Shown: positions 17,622 through 26,518, counted from the stretch's first letter. The stretch is 64,000 nt of DNA from Rhizobiaceae bacterium (GCA_017643025.1 JAEPOG010000005.1:310001-374000); one strand, 5' to 3'. A program made the numbers and translations. The notes: generated by a model not told the origin, from the sequence alone.

Positions 17622-17966
17622 CTATTGCCGGGTGAGATTCTCACCCTTGCAGATCAGCCCGCCGAGCGCGCAGCCCTCAAGCAGCAATGTGTTGCCATTG
17701 ACGGTCGCCTTGCCGCGGTAGGTTCGGCCTTCATCGAGCTTGTTGACCTTGCCTTCGTAGTTGGCGCCGGAGCCGCTCATGCATCCGATTGACTGGTTCT
17801 TGTACTCGCCTGTCAGCACGGTACCGCAAAATTGCCCGCCCGACGCGGCGTAACGGATCAGCGTCCCGTTGGGGCGCTTCCAGGTGCCGACGATGGGTTC
17901 GGCGGCAATCGCCGTTCCGGTGAATGCGATGCCTGCGGCAAGTGCCACGATTGCTGTACGGATCAT
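17622..17966 (-). CDS. DUF2147 family exported protein
   Basis: A 114-residue protein with a signal peptide (MIRTAIVALAAGIAFTGTAIAA) and a mature domain starting EPIVGTWKRPNGTLIRY. This is the DUF2147 pattern: a small lipocalin-like beta barrel. The GKATVNGNTLLLEGCALGGLICKGENLTR ending, with two cysteines, is also typical. It acts outside the cytoplasm; no biochemical role has been established for the family to my knowledge. Confidence 0.8.
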   Translation of the reverse strand: MIRTAIVALAAGIAFTGTAIAAEPIVGTWKRPNGTLIRYAASGGQFCGTVLTGEYKNQSIGCMSGSGANYEGKVNKLDEGRTYRGKATVNGNTLLLEGCALGGLICKGENLTRQ

Positions 17967-18389
17967 GCTCTCCTCCTGGCGTCAGGTGCTGGCGAACGAT
18001 TCGCGGTATCTGCCCCGACACACCGCGAGCGTAATGCAGTCCGAATTTCCGCGAAAGCCGTGCCGCAGCGGAAGAAGCAGCGAAATTCCTGCCTGCGCCA
18101 GAAGCCCGTCGAGCCGAAATCTTTCCGGTCGCGTCGTTTGCCGTGGTGAAAAAAGGGTTGTCGCTGGCACCGCCAATTTTAGACATCTGCGCCCGCGATC
18201 CGCGGAATCCCAGCTTTCCCATGCTTAACGAATTTCAGTGTTTACAGAAAATTTGAGCTTTGTTTTCCGGAAGTTAAGCACGCCATTTAACGCCGGATTC
18301 AAGGCTGGGCTGCATGCTCCGGGACATCGAAAACGAAGCGCGACAAGCGAAAAACGCGGGCGCTCTCAGGGGCTGACAGGGGATTTGAA
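17967..18389. other. Intergenic region with no supported gene
   Basis: About 420 bp between the divergent DUF2147 and Sel1-like genes. Short open frames exist but none has a ribosome-binding site, a signal peptide or recognisable similarity. The right half (18215-18300) is AT-richer, with TTAA motifs (CTTAACG, GTTAAGC, TTTAACG) and probably carries the promoter for the Sel1-like gene. The TTAA pair at 18275-18292 has 9-bp spacing, not the 7 bp of a CtrA site. Confidence 0.5.
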
Positions 18390-18647
18390 ATGGCACGTTT
18401 TGAGATAATCGAAAGCGGCATCGGCAGCACGGCTAAGGCCGACATTCTGTTCGAGCTGGGCCTGATGTATGCGACCGGACGCGACTGCGAGCCGGACGTG
18501 GTTGCCGCCCACAAATGGTTCAACATCGCCGCGATCAAGGGGTCCGAAAGGGCAGCGGAGCTGCGCACCGAACTTGCGACCGGCATGTCCAAGATCGAGA
18601 TCGCCAAGGCGCTTCGCGAAGCCCGCGAGTGGATGACCACGCACTGA
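18390..18647 (+). CDS. Short Sel1-like repeat protein
   Basis: An 85-residue soluble protein. Residues about 18-55 (ADILFELGLMYATGRDCEPDVVAAHKWFNIAAIKG) form one Sel1-type TPR-like helical pair with the conserved LGLMYATG and A.KWFNIAA positions. The remainder is a helical cap. A single-repeat protein of this size is probably an adaptor or structural partner. A GGGGA ribosome-binding site precedes the ATG. It converges with mccA, with 17 bp between the stops. Confidence 0.75.
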   Translation: MARFEIIESGIGSTAKADILFELGLMYATGRDCEPDVVAAHKWFNIAAIKGSERAAELRTELATGMSKIEIAKALREAREWMTTH

Positions 18648-18664
18648 GGTCATCCACCAAAGGC

Positions 18665-20608
18665 CTAAACCGCCTCGGCGAACCTCACCAGCACTGTGCC
18701 GTCGCTTACCTGAGCGCCTTCGGCGACGATCTCGGCGACTTCGCCGTCATGCGGCGCATTGATCGTGTGCTCCATCTTCATCGCTTCAAGCACGAGAAGC
18801 GGTTGGCCCTTGGTCACGCTCTGACCAGCCTCGGCGCGGACCAGCTTTACGATGCCAGGCATCGGCGCCCGCAGGGCATCGCCGCCGGTTGCGGCGTCCA
18901 TCGCTGAATCAAGCGGGTCTGGCGTCGCGAAGGTGTAGGCTGTCGCGCCCTCGAACACCGTGACATGACCCGGCCATCGGGCAAGACGGCAGGCATGGCT
19001 CGAGTCGACGGTCTGGACCGATCCATCAATCTCGATCTTGAAGCGCCCTTCGCTTTCCGCTGTCACCAGCGCATCCGATTGTTTTTCTCCGATGGCGACG
19101 GAAACCTGCCGTGCCGCCGGATGAAAATGCGCATAGCCCGCGAGTGCCGACCACGCATCCTCATCCTGCTTGCGGTCGAGTGCTCCTGAAGCAGCAAGTG
19201 CCGCCAGTGCCGTCGCGCGCGGGGAGGCGGCAGGCACCGCTACTAGAGCGTCCTGCTTGCGCGCAATAAGCCCCGTATCGACATCGCCGGCCGCGAAATC
19301 CGGATCGGAAGCCAGCGCATGCAGAAAGCCGGTGTTGACCGTCGATCCGGCAGCCTCGGTGTGTTCGAGCGCGTGCCGCAGGCCCGCCAGCGCGGCAGTC
19401 CTCTCCTCGGCATGAACGACCAGCTTGGCGATCATCGGGTCGTAGAACGGCGAGATCGCATCGCCCTGGCGCACGCCGGTCTCGACACGGATGGCCACGT
19501 TGTCTGTTCGCGGAAAGCGCAGATGATGAAGCGTACCGGTTGCCGGTAGGAAGCCGCGCGAAGCGTCCTCGGCATAGATGCGCGCCTCGAAGGCGTGGCC
19601 GGTCAGTTTGATGCTGTCCTGTGCCGCCGGCAGCGTCTCGCCTGAAGCGACCCGGAGTTGCCATTCGACCAGATCGACGCCGGTCACCATCTCGGTCACC
19701 GGATGCTCGACCTGCAGCCGCGTGTTCATCTCCATGAACCAGAACCGGTCCGGTCTCAGCCCCTCCGAAGCATCGACGATGAACTCGATCGTTCCGGCGC
19801 CCGAATAGCCGATAGCCTTTGCCGCCTTGACTGCCGCGTCGGTCATTGCCGCACGCATCTTGTCGGTCATGCCAGGGGCGGGTGCCTCCTCAATCACCTT
19901 CTGGTGGCGGCGCTGGGCCGAGCAGTCGCGCTCGAAGAGGTGCACTGCGTTGCCGTGATTGTCGCCGAACACCTGCACCTCGATATGGCGCGGCTTCTCG
20001 ACGTACTTTTCGACAAGCACGGCCTCGTCGCCGAATGACGCCTTGGCCTCGCGCTTGGCCGAGGCCAGCGCGTCGGCGAAGTCGTCCGGATGGTCGACCT
20101 TGCGCATGCCCTTGCCGCCGCCGCCGGCGCGTGCCTTGATCAGTACCGGATAGCCGATCTCGCGCGCCTTGCCGGCCAGCACCACGATCTCCTGCGCTTC
20201 ACCGTGATAGCCGGGTACGACCGGCACGCCGGCTTTCTCCATCAGGCGTTTGGCGGCGTCCTTCAGCCCCATGGCGCGGATCGCCTTGGCCGACGGTCCG
20301 ATGAAAACGAGACCTGCCGTCTCTACTGCCTCGACAAAGTCCGGGTTCTCGGACAGGAAGCCGTAGCCCGGATGGATCGCCTCCGCGCCCGTCGCCTTCG
20401 CCGCCTCGATTATCCGCTCGCCGACGAGATAGCTTTCGGCGGCCGGCGCCGGACCGATATGGACGGCTTCGTCGGCCATTTCGACATGCATCGCGTCGCG
20501 GTCCGCGTCCGAGTAGATTGCAACGGTCGCCACGCCCATGCGCCGTGCCGTGCGGATCACGCGGCAGGCGATCTCGCCGCGATTGGCGATCAGGATTTTC
20601 GAGAACAT
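18665..20608 (-). CDS. mccA: Methylcrotonyl-CoA carboxylase, biotin-containing alpha subunit
   Basis: A 647-residue protein starting at 20608 (MFSKILIANRGEIACRVIRTARRMG). Residues 1-450 form the biotin carboxylase domain: PGYGFLSENPDF, the ATP-grasp Gly-rich loop KARAGGGGKGM, and EMNTRLQVEHPVTEMVTG. The C-terminal biotinyl domain carries the biotin-accepting lysine in VLEAMKMEH. It carboxylates biotin with ATP and bicarbonate. The beta subunit (26623) and isovaleryl-CoA dehydrogenase (29025) nearby point to leucine degradation, so methylcrotonyl-CoA rather than propionyl-CoA is the likely substrate. Unusually, about 6 kb of unrelated genes separate it from mccB. Confidence 0.9.
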   Translation of the reverse strand: MFSKILIANRGEIACRVIRTARRMGVATVAIYSDADRDAMHVEMADEAVHIGPAPAAESYLVGERIIEAAKATGAEAIHPGYGFLSENPDFVEAVETAGLVFIGPSAKAIRAMGLKDAAKRLMEKAGVPVVPGYHGEAQEIVVLAGKAREIGYPVLIKARAGGGGKGMRKVDHPDDFADALASAKREAKASFGDEAVLVEKYVEKPRHIEVQVFGDNHGNAVHLFERDCSAQRRHQKVIEEAPAPGMTDKMRAAMTDAAVKAAKAIGYSGAGTIEFIVDASEGLRPDRFWFMEMNTRLQVEHPVTEMVTGVDLVEWQLRVASGETLPAAQDSIKLTGHAFEARIYAEDASRGFLPATGTLHHLRFPRTDNVAIRVETGVRQGDAISPFYDPMIAKLVVHAEERTAALAGLRHALEHTEAAGSTVNTGFLHALASDPDFAAGDVDTGLIARKQDALVAVPAASPRATALAALAASGALDRKQDEDAWSALAGYAHFHPAARQVSVAIGEKQSDALVTAESEGRFKIEIDGSVQTVDSSHACRLARWPGHVTVFEGATAYTFATPDPLDSAMDAATGGDALRAPMPGIVKLVRAEAGQSVTKGQPLLVLEAMKMEHTINAPHDGEVAEIVAEGAQVSDGTVLVRFAEAV

Positions 20609-20679
20609 GCTTCTCCTCGACGCTTGTCGCTCCGACTTAGCCGTTGAACCGCCGCGCCGTCCAGCGCTTCGAGGCACTG

Positions 20680-21615
20680 TCAGGTCTCGGGCGGTATGGG
20701 CTGCGCGTTCGCCCTCTCGCGCCATACGATGTAGAGGCCCGACGCCATCGTGATCGCAATACCGACGGCAGCCAGCCCGTTGGGCAGGTCGCTGAAGATC
20801 AGCCAGCCGATCAGGGTGGCGAAGGGAATCTCCAGATATTGCATCGGTGCCAGCGTGGCAGAAGGCGCGAAGCGCAGAGACCATGTCATCAGCAGGTGCG
20901 CGCAGGTGCCGAGAACCCCGATCGCGGCCAGCAGCGCCATGTCGCGAGGCGTCGGCATGATGATGGCGAGCGGCGCAAAGTCGATGCCGCGCGTGAGCAG
21001 GGCAAAGAGACCAAGCATCACCGTTGCCATGATCCCGGACACGGCCTGCAGCACCAGCGGTTCGTTGTCGCGTGCGAGCTGGCGCGAGACGAGAATGAAC
21101 AGCGCGAAAATCACCGCCACCGCCATCGGCAGAAGGGCTGGCCAGCCGACCTCCGCGAAGGAAGGCTGCACGACGAGCAGCGTGCCGACGAACCCGACCA
21201 CGCAGGCCGCGATGCGGCGCGGGCCAACCTCTTCGTTCAACACCATCCGCCCGAGCACGAGCATGATGAAGGGCATGACGAAGGCGATGGCGATGGCGTC
21301 TGCCAGCGGCAGGTAGCGCAGCGAAGTGAACATGCCCGCTATGCCGGCAATGTGAAGCAGTGTGCGGATGAAAGTAAGGCGGAATGCCCGGCGGTTCAGC
21401 ACGAGCGAATGCCCGGCCCACCAGATCAACGGCAACAGCAGAACGGCCTGCGCCACGAATCGCACCAGCAGCAGCTGCATCAGTGGTACCGTGTCGCCAA
21501 GCACCTTGGCGATCGCGTCGCCAAGCGGCGCGGCGGCGCAAAAGCCGATCATCAGCAGGATGCCGAGCGCGGGGCGGTCCTGGGCGGGCAGGCTGGGTGC
21601 GGGGGCTGTCGTCAC
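20680..21615 (-). CDS. DMT family transporter (EamA)
   Basis: A 311-residue inner-membrane protein with about ten hydrophobic segments in two EamA repeats (ALGILLMIGFCAAAPLGDAIAK at the start, MQYLEIPFATLIGWLIFSDLP in the second repeat). It lies 71 bp upstream of mccA on the same strand and may be co-transcribed with it. It could handle a branched-chain acid or amino acid, but this is only inferred from location. Confidence 0.85.
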   Translation of the reverse strand: MTTAPAPSLPAQDRPALGILLMIGFCAAAPLGDAIAKVLGDTVPLMQLLLVRFVAQAVLLLPLIWWAGHSLVLNRRAFRLTFIRTLLHIAGIAGMFTSLRYLPLADAIAIAFVMPFIMLVLGRMVLNEEVGPRRIAACVVGFVGTLLVVQPSFAEVGWPALLPMAVAVIFALFILVSRQLARDNEPLVLQAVSGIMATVMLGLFALLTRGIDFAPLAIIMPTPRDMALLAAIGVLGTCAHLLMTWSLRFAPSATLAPMQYLEIPFATLIGWLIFSDLPNGLAAVGIAITMASGLYIVWRERANAQPIPPET

Positions 21616-21668
21616 GGCGCGAAACTAGTTGCAGGTTTCAGAAGCTGCAATTGGGCCAGGAGTGCGGG

Positions 21669-22472
21669 TCAGCCCGCGCCACGCACCTCACGCCAGAAAT
21701 CCACAACGATCCTGGTGAGCATCTCGGGGGCGGTGTCCATCGCGACATGCTGCTGGCCTTCGAGCGCCACGACGCTGGCATGCGGTATCGCGGCGGCGAG
21801 CCGCGACATCGGCACCTTGAAGAAGTCCGGGCTGTCGCCGCCATGGAGCAGCAGCGTCGGCACCTTGATGCGTTCCGCCTTTGCCGCTGCGAGCGGAAAG
21901 TCGCCGGCGGCGCGTAGCTCGCGAGGGATGGTGGGGGCTGCGGCCAGCCGTGCCGGCCAGGCCGGCGAGGCGCGCAGCGCCGCGATGTCGGAGGGCCGCA
22001 TGCGCACCACCTCCTCGCAGAACATCTTCATCACCGCCTCGCGGTCGTCCGCCGTTACCGCCGCATCGAACCGCGCCAGCAGCTCCGGCGGTGGACCATT
22101 GCCCTCCAGAACCGGCGCTTCGTAGAGGATCAGCGCAGCAAGCCGGTCGGTCAGCGCATGGGCGCCGAGCGAGCAGACCCCGCCATAGGAATGGCCGAAC
22201 AGGATCACCGGCTCGCCGGCCGCCGCGACCACCGCGGCGACATCCTCATATTCGCGCTCCAGCGCGTAGGCCGCCCCGGCCGGCACCTCGCCGCTGCCGC
22301 CGCGTCCGCGCCGGTCCATCGCGAAGACGGTGAAATGCTTTTCGAGCAGCGGGCGGATGTTGCCCCAGCGGGCGCGCGATGCGCTCGTGCCGTGGACGAG
22401 CACGAGCGACGGGCCGGACCCCGCGCGCTCGAATGCGATTGTCGTGCCGTCGGCGCTGGTGACATGTTCCAT
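21669..22472 (-). CDS. Alpha/beta-fold hydrolase
   Basis: A 267-residue protein starting at 22472 (MEHVTSADGTTIAFERAGSGPSLVLVHG). The nucleophile elbow GHSYGG places Ser at about residue 93. The oxyanion-hole motif is LVHGTS and the C-terminal histidine is in EGQQHVAMDTAPE; the acid is probably Asp in LLHGGDSPDF. The substrate is unknown; the family includes esterases and haloperoxidase-like enzymes. It is 53 bp upstream of the DMT gene and in the same direction. Confidence 0.85.
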   Translation of the reverse strand: MEHVTSADGTTIAFERAGSGPSLVLVHGTSASRARWGNIRPLLEKHFTVFAMDRRGRGGSGEVPAGAAYALEREYEDVAAVVAAAGEPVILFGHSYGGVCSLGAHALTDRLAALILYEAPVLEGNGPPPELLARFDAAVTADDREAVMKMFCEEVVRMRPSDIAALRASPAWPARLAAAPTIPRELRAAGDFPLAAAKAERIKVPTLLLHGGDSPDFFKVPMSRLAAAIPHASVVALEGQQHVAMDTAPEMLTRIVVDFWREVRGAG

Positions 22473-22586
22473 CCGGTGTCCTCCCTTTGAGCGCGCGCAG
22501 TGTAGCCGGATCGACCCTGCGGGCAATCGGGGATGGCGCGGCGGAGCGTATTTGCCTAGCGTGCCGCCAAACCAGCGGGAGCAGCG

Positions 22587-23171
22587 ATGCGGATCATTCT
22601 GGCGATAGCGACGGCGGCCTGCCTGGCGGCCTTTCCTGCACTTGCCTGGGAGGCGACGGAAAAGGTCGAAACCTACCGCATCGACGGCACGACCGGGCTC
22701 GAACTCTACCGCTCGATCGGCCGCAACGGGCCGCAGCTCGGTCCGACCCGCGCCATCGCCTACACGACTTTCGACTTGAAATGGTCGCGCGACTACCGTG
22801 AGCAGGGCGGCGGCTGCCGGCTGGCGGCGGTGAGGCCCTGGCTCACCATCATCTACAAGCTGCCAGAGGCGCCGCCGGGTCTGGCGGCCGACACCGCGGA
22901 GCGCTGGCAGCGCTTCATCGCGGGCATCCGCGCCCATGAGCGGGTGCATGGTGACATCATCGTCGACATGGTGAGGAAGATCGAGGCGTTCTCCACCGGT
23001 CTCTCAGCCGACAATGACCCCGGCTGCCGCAAGGTGCGCGCCACGCTGCAGCAGCGGCTGGGTGAACTCTCCAACGCCCAGCGGCAGGCGAGCCGCGACT
23101 TCGACCGCGCCGAGCTCGGCAGCGGCGGCAATGTTCACCGGCTGGTGCTGGAGCTGGTGAACGGGGAGTAG
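22587..23171 (+). CDS. DUF922 family exported putative zinc peptidase
   Basis: A 194-residue protein with a signal peptide (MRIILAIATAACLAAFPALA). The motif HERVH (H-E-x-x-H) follows a helix in WQRFIAGIRAHERVHGDI, the expected metal-binding site of the DUF922 Zn-dependent protease-like family. Two cysteines (GGGCRL and DPGCRKV) may form a disulfide. Peptidase activity is inferred from the motif only. It is divergent from the alpha/beta hydrolase. Confidence 0.78.
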   Translation: MRIILAIATAACLAAFPALAWEATEKVETYRIDGTTGLELYRSIGRNGPQLGPTRAIAYTTFDLKWSRDYREQGGGCRLAAVRPWLTIIYKLPEAPPGLAADTAERWQRFIAGIRAHERVHGDIIVDMVRKIEAFSTGLSADNDPGCRKVRATLQQRLGELSNAQRQASRDFDRAELGSGGNVHRLVLELVNGE

Positions 23172-23204
23172 GATGCGGGCGGTCAACCTCCCGCATCCCG
23201 TGGT

Positions 23205-23663
23205 CTAGGCAAATGCGAGGCCGTGCTCCTGAAGGATGCCGGCGAGTTGTTCTGCCTCGGGAGGCCCGATCTCTGCGGGCGGCAGCGTATCTGCAGACGC
23301 GGGAACACCCGATTCGGCGATGAAAGACTCCATATTGCGGCCCGGCGTGAAGATGAACAGCATCCGGCAGCCTTCCGGTCCGACCGTGTAGTCGTGGACC
23401 ACGCCTCGGGGTCCAAGGAGCACGTCGCCGGGTTTCGCATCGACCGTCCGGTCGCCGACACGGAAGGTGCCGCCGCCTTCAAGGATGACGAATACCTCGT
23501 CCTCGCGATCATGGATATGCGGGGGCACGCTGAGCCCGGGCGGGGCCAGGATTTCCACGATCGACAGGGCATCATTGGTCTGCGTGGCACGCACCCTGTG
23601 CGTGGCGAGTTCTCCGAACCACCACCAACGGTCGGTTGGCGGAGGCGGTGTGTGTTGGTTCAT
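23205..23663 (-). CDS. Cupin-domain protein
   Basis: A 152-residue single-domain cupin. Motif 1 is PPHIHDREDEVFVILEGGG (His-x-His plus Glu metal ligands) and motif 2 follows around PGDVLLGPRGVVHDY, giving the fourth ligand His. It is probably a metal-dependent small-molecule enzyme or sensor in the cytosol. It is divergent from a TetR regulator across 93 bp, suggesting regulation by that protein. Confidence 0.85.
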   Translation of the reverse strand: MNQHTPPPPTDRWWWFGELATHRVRATQTNDALSIVEILAPPGLSVPPHIHDREDEVFVILEGGGTFRVGDRTVDAKPGDVLLGPRGVVHDYTVGPEGCRMLFIFTPGRNMESFIAESGVPASADTLPPAEIGPPEAEQLAGILQEHGLAFA

Positions 23664-23756
23664 GTCGTTTTCCCTAGCTGGTGACGCCGCATTGACAGCG
23701 GCGGACGCGGCTCATATTTTAGCGGAATAATTCTGTCAACGAAATTTATCCGAGAA

Positions 23757-24317
23757 ATGTCTCCGCGAAATTATACCATGACCAGACGCGCCGAGGCGGC
23801 CGCGCGCAAGCGCGATGCCATCCTGCAGGCGACTCTTGAAGCTCATGCCGAGAGGGGGGTCGAGAAAACGGGCTGGGACGACATCGCGTCGCGCGCGGGC
23901 GTAGGCGTCGGGACCGTATATCGCCATTTCCCCGATCTCGACGCGCTGCTGCCTGCCTGCGGCGAACTCACCTTCCGAAAACTCGATCTGCCCGGCCCTG
24001 ACATATTCGACGGGGCGGCCGATCGGGCCGAGCGGATCGCGCGGCTCGTTTCGGCGCTCTTTGCCCTCTACGAGCGCGGCGAGCCAGAATTGCGCAACAT
24101 CCGCAACGAGCGGGATTACCATCCGGCATTGGCGGAAGCCCATGAACAGGTGGAGAGGCGCCTGGCGGAACTCGTGGAAGCGGCGGTGGAAACGCAGCGC
24201 CCCCTCGTGCGCGCCCTGGTCGATCTTGGAATGTGGCAGGCGCTGCGTGAGGCGGGAGTGGCCATGCCGGCGGAAGCCATGGCGGCTGTCATCAGGGACG
24301 CCGTTGGCGGCCGGTGA
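23757..24317 (+). CDS. TetR/AcrR family transcriptional regulator
   Basis: A 186-residue regulator. The N-terminal HTH is RKRDAILQATLEAHAERGVEKTGWDDIASRAGVGVGTVYRHFPDLDALL, with the TetR-typical GVGTVYRHF recognition region. The C-terminal half is helical and would bind the effector. The ATG at 23757 is used; the ATG at 23778 (MTRRAEAAARKRDAI) is also possible. It probably represses the divergent cupin gene; the shared 93-bp gap is AT-rich with an imperfect inverted repeat around 23717-23748. Confidence 0.85.
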   Translation: MSPRNYTMTRRAEAAARKRDAILQATLEAHAERGVEKTGWDDIASRAGVGVGTVYRHFPDLDALLPACGELTFRKLDLPGPDIFDGAADRAERIARLVSALFALYERGEPELRNIRNERDYHPALAEAHEQVERRLAELVEAAVETQRPLVRALVDLGMWQALREAGVAMPAEAMAAVIRDAVGGR

Positions 24318-24338
24318 GGTCCAGCGCCTGCGGCGCGC

Positions 24339-24833
24339 CTATTGCCCGTTTGCCCAGGTCACGTCCTGCCCGTAGAGCGGCACGGTCGAGATCGCCATCT
24401 TCGCCGATCCGTCCTGCACCTGCCGCGAATGCGACAGGTAAATCAGCGTATCGTTCTTCTCGTCGTACAGGCGCTTGACCACGAGCTGCTTCCAGATCAG
24501 CGACCGCCGCTCCTTGAACACCTCCTCGCCGTCATCGTCGCGCTCGATCTCATGGATGACGATCGGTCCGGTCTGCCGGCAGGCGATCGAGGAGTTGGAC
24601 GGGTCCTCGAACCAGTTGCCTTTCGACAGCCGGTCGATCAGCCCGCGTTCGAAATAGCTGACGTGGCAGGTGACGCCCTCAACCTGCGGGTCCTGGATCG
24701 CTTCCACGATGATGTCGTTGCCCAGCCAGTCGACGCCAACCTCGCCGACCTGCTCGGCGGATGCGGGCAGGGCGCAGGCGGCGGTGATGGCCACTGCGGC
24801 GGCGAAACGGGTCAGGGCGGCGTGCATTGGCAT
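24339..24833 (-). CDS. creA: CreA family exported protein
   Basis: A 164-residue protein with a signal peptide (MHAALTRFAAAVAITAACALPASA). The mature part follows the CreA pattern: EQVGEVGVDWLGNDIIVEAIQDPQVEGVTCHVSYFERGL, then SIACRQTGPI and KMAISTVPLYGQDVTW. The two cysteines are conserved in the family. CreA proteins are widespread in proteobacteria but have no clear biochemical role. The second Met (residue 3) is an equally good start. Confidence 0.85.
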   Translation of the reverse strand: MPMHAALTRFAAAVAITAACALPASAEQVGEVGVDWLGNDIIVEAIQDPQVEGVTCHVSYFERGLIDRLSKGNWFEDPSNSSIACRQTGPIVIHEIERDDDGEEVFKERRSLIWKQLVVKRLYDEKNDTLIYLSHSRQVQDGSAKMAISTVPLYGQDVTWANGQ

Positions 24834-24906
24834 CTGCTCCGGAGCGTCGAAAGGGCTGAGGTCATTATGTAACGCGCGGCGGAGATGAAAGGGTAATGGC
24901 CGATCA

Positions 24907-25260
24907 TCACCTGCTCCTCAGTATCTTCTCCATCTTTTTCCCCCTCGCCAGCTCGTCGATGAGCTTGTCGAGATAGCGGATTTCGCGCATCAGCGGGTCC
25001 TCGATCTCCTCCACGCGGATGCCGCAGATCAGCCCGGTGATCTGGTCGCGCTTGGGGTTGAGGCGAGGGGCTTCGCTGATGAAGTGCTCGATGTCGGTCT
25101 TGTCGTCCAGCACCGCCTTGAGGCCGGCGGCGTCATAGCCCATCAGCCAGGCGATGATCTGGTCCACCTCTTCCTTCGTGCGTCCCTTCTTCTTGGCCTT
25201 GGTGATGTAATGCGGATAGACACTCGCGAAACTCATTCCGAAGATGCGGTGTTTTTTCAT
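24907..25260 (-). CDS. DUF2200 family protein
   Basis: A 117-residue cytosolic protein starting at 25260 ([33 protein letters not shown]). The N-terminal [13 protein letters not shown] and the centre [12 protein letters not shown] are diagnostic of DUF2200. The C-terminal half, [24 protein letters not shown], forms a basic amphipathic helix. No function is known; the lysine-rich surface suggests contact with nucleic acid or a protein partner. Confidence 0.8.
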   Translation of the reverse strand: MKKHRIFGMSFASVYPHYITKAKKKGRTKEEVDQIIAWLMGYDAAGLKAVLDDKTDIEHFISEAPRLNPKRDQITGLICGIRVEEIEDPLMREIRYLDKLIDELARGKKMEKILRSR

Positions 25261-25368
25261 GAAGGTTCCGAGGATCGACGGTGAACGTCCGGGCAAACTA
25301 GCAGGACGCCGAGCCTCGTGAAATACAGCGTCGATACTCTGGCGTTTCGCGAGACTATCGGAACTAGT

Positions 25369-25827
25369 TTATTGCGGGTAATCGCGCCGTTTCAACTTCA
25401 CTCCATACGCCTTTAGCGGTTCGATCAACTCATTGCGGTCCGCGTTCCGGATGTTGAAATGTTCGTAAAGCCACAAACGAGCGCGGAGCCTGATATCGCC
25501 GACCTCTTCGGGGGAATCGAGCTGACTTAGCTCGCCGTCGAGCTCGAGAAGGCGCCCGAATAGTGGGATGACCTTGTCCGGATTCCAGCGCATGACCTCC
25601 TCGGCCGCGGCGACCCGGACGTGAAGCTCTGGTTCGTCAAGGAGCACTTCAAGTGCTTCCCTGCCTTCGGCGGTTGAACGCAAAGCTTCCCCGGCCTCCG
25701 AGTTTTTCAGGAGATGCCGGTTTGCTTTTGGCACATCAAGTTGACGGACCGCCTCCATGCGCAGATTTTCATGCCGAAGGAACTTTTCGATCAGCTTCTT
25801 AATTTCGTCAGAAGTCTGCCGGGTCAT
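25369..25827 (-). CDS. DUF2019 HEAT-like protein, probable immunity protein
   Basis: A 152-residue helical protein (KFLRHENLRMEAVRQLDVPKANRHLLKN ... LLDEPELHVRVAAAEEVMRWNPDKVIPLFGRLLE) matching the DUF2019 pattern, which contains one HEAT-like repeat unit. Its start overlaps the end of the upstream HNH-like gene by 20 bp, so the two are translated together. DUF2019 proteins often follow toxin-like nuclease genes, so this is probably the matching immunity protein. The pairing is inferred from fold and overlap, not shown. Confidence 0.7.
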   Translation of the reverse strand: MTRQTSDEIKKLIEKFLRHENLRMEAVRQLDVPKANRHLLKNSEAGEALRSTAEGREALEVLLDEPELHVRVAAAEEVMRWNPDKVIPLFGRLLELDGELSQLDSPEEVGDIRLRARLWLYEHFNIRNADRNELIEPLKAYGVKLKRRDYPQ

Positions 25828-26518
25828 AACCGAACTCCTCGAGCGCTTCCGTGATCAGGTCAAGGCCATAGTCATACTGCTCGGCAAATGTGCGACCTTG
25901 CAAATAGTGCCGTAAGACAACATTGCCGCGTATTTTCATGTTGGAGCTCATCTTGGCGTTGATGTGCCTATGAACTTCCATGGGTAAGCTGATGATGTTG
26001 TCGGTGCTGTGGATAAGCTCAGCCGGGAAGTCATTCCGCCCTGCGAGCCGCTTTTCCACGATATGGTGCCATTCGCGGCCTGAGCCGGCTGGCCCGAGAT
26101 AACGCCTCAGCTCACGTTCGTTGCGAAACCGTATGATCGGGAGGCCCGGCCGTTGCTTAGAGTGCGGGCTGACGCGACGCGTCTCTGCGTCATAGGTGTC
26201 CTCCCCTGGTTGTTCACGATCCCACTTTCGTGGAACGCCGCGCAGTCTGGGAGCAGTAGAGCGCCCCAAGGTGAGTAGGCGTTGAACAACGGCTCGACCT
26301 GCATTGATGATCGCCGGGAGGACACTAACAGCCGCCCCAAGCACACCTGCCAGCCACTGGCCGCCAGTGAGATAGCCGGCCGGCACACGCGGCTGCAGGT
26401 GCCAGTACGGATTGTATTTCGCCGCGATACGAAGCCGCACCGTAGCTGCTGAAACGCGCAAGATAGTCGACGCGGTGCAGATTCGCCTTGAAACCTGGTC
26501 GATGTCGGATTGCGGCAT
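25808..26518 (-). CDS. Probable HNH/endonuclease VII-fold toxin
   Basis: A 236-residue protein. The N-terminal third contains KYNPYWHLQPRVPAGYLTGGQW, a degenerate form of the RVPAGnpdGGQW motif that I recall from many rhizobial toxin-like proteins, followed by a hydrophobic stretch (LAGVLGAAVSVLPAIINAG). The C-terminal domain has GREWHHIVEKRL, then HSTDNIISLPMEVHRHINAKMSS. This W-H-H ... N ... H-x3-H arrangement is seen in HNH/endo VII nuclease toxins (AHH, GHH and related). The immediate downstream, overlapping DUF2019 gene supports a toxin-immunity pair. There is no secretion domain or signal peptide, so the delivery route is unknown. Confidence 0.65.
   Translation of the reverse strand: MPQSDIDQVSRRICTASTILRVSAATVRLRIAAKYNPYWHLQPRVPAGYLTGGQWLAGVLGAAVSVLPAIINAGRAVVQRLLTLGRSTAPRLRGVPRKWDREQPGEDTYDAETRRVSPHSKQRPGLPIIRFRNERELRRYLGPAGSGREWHHIVEKRLAGRNDFPAELIHSTDNIISLPMEVHRHINAKMSSNMKIRGNVVLRHYLQGRTFAEQYDYGLDLITEALEEFGYDPADF

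Noticed and set aside
18275-18292. TTAA...TTAA pair as a CtrA site before the Sel1-like gene
   Set aside because: The spacing is 9 bp rather than 7 bp, so it does not fit the CtrA full site.
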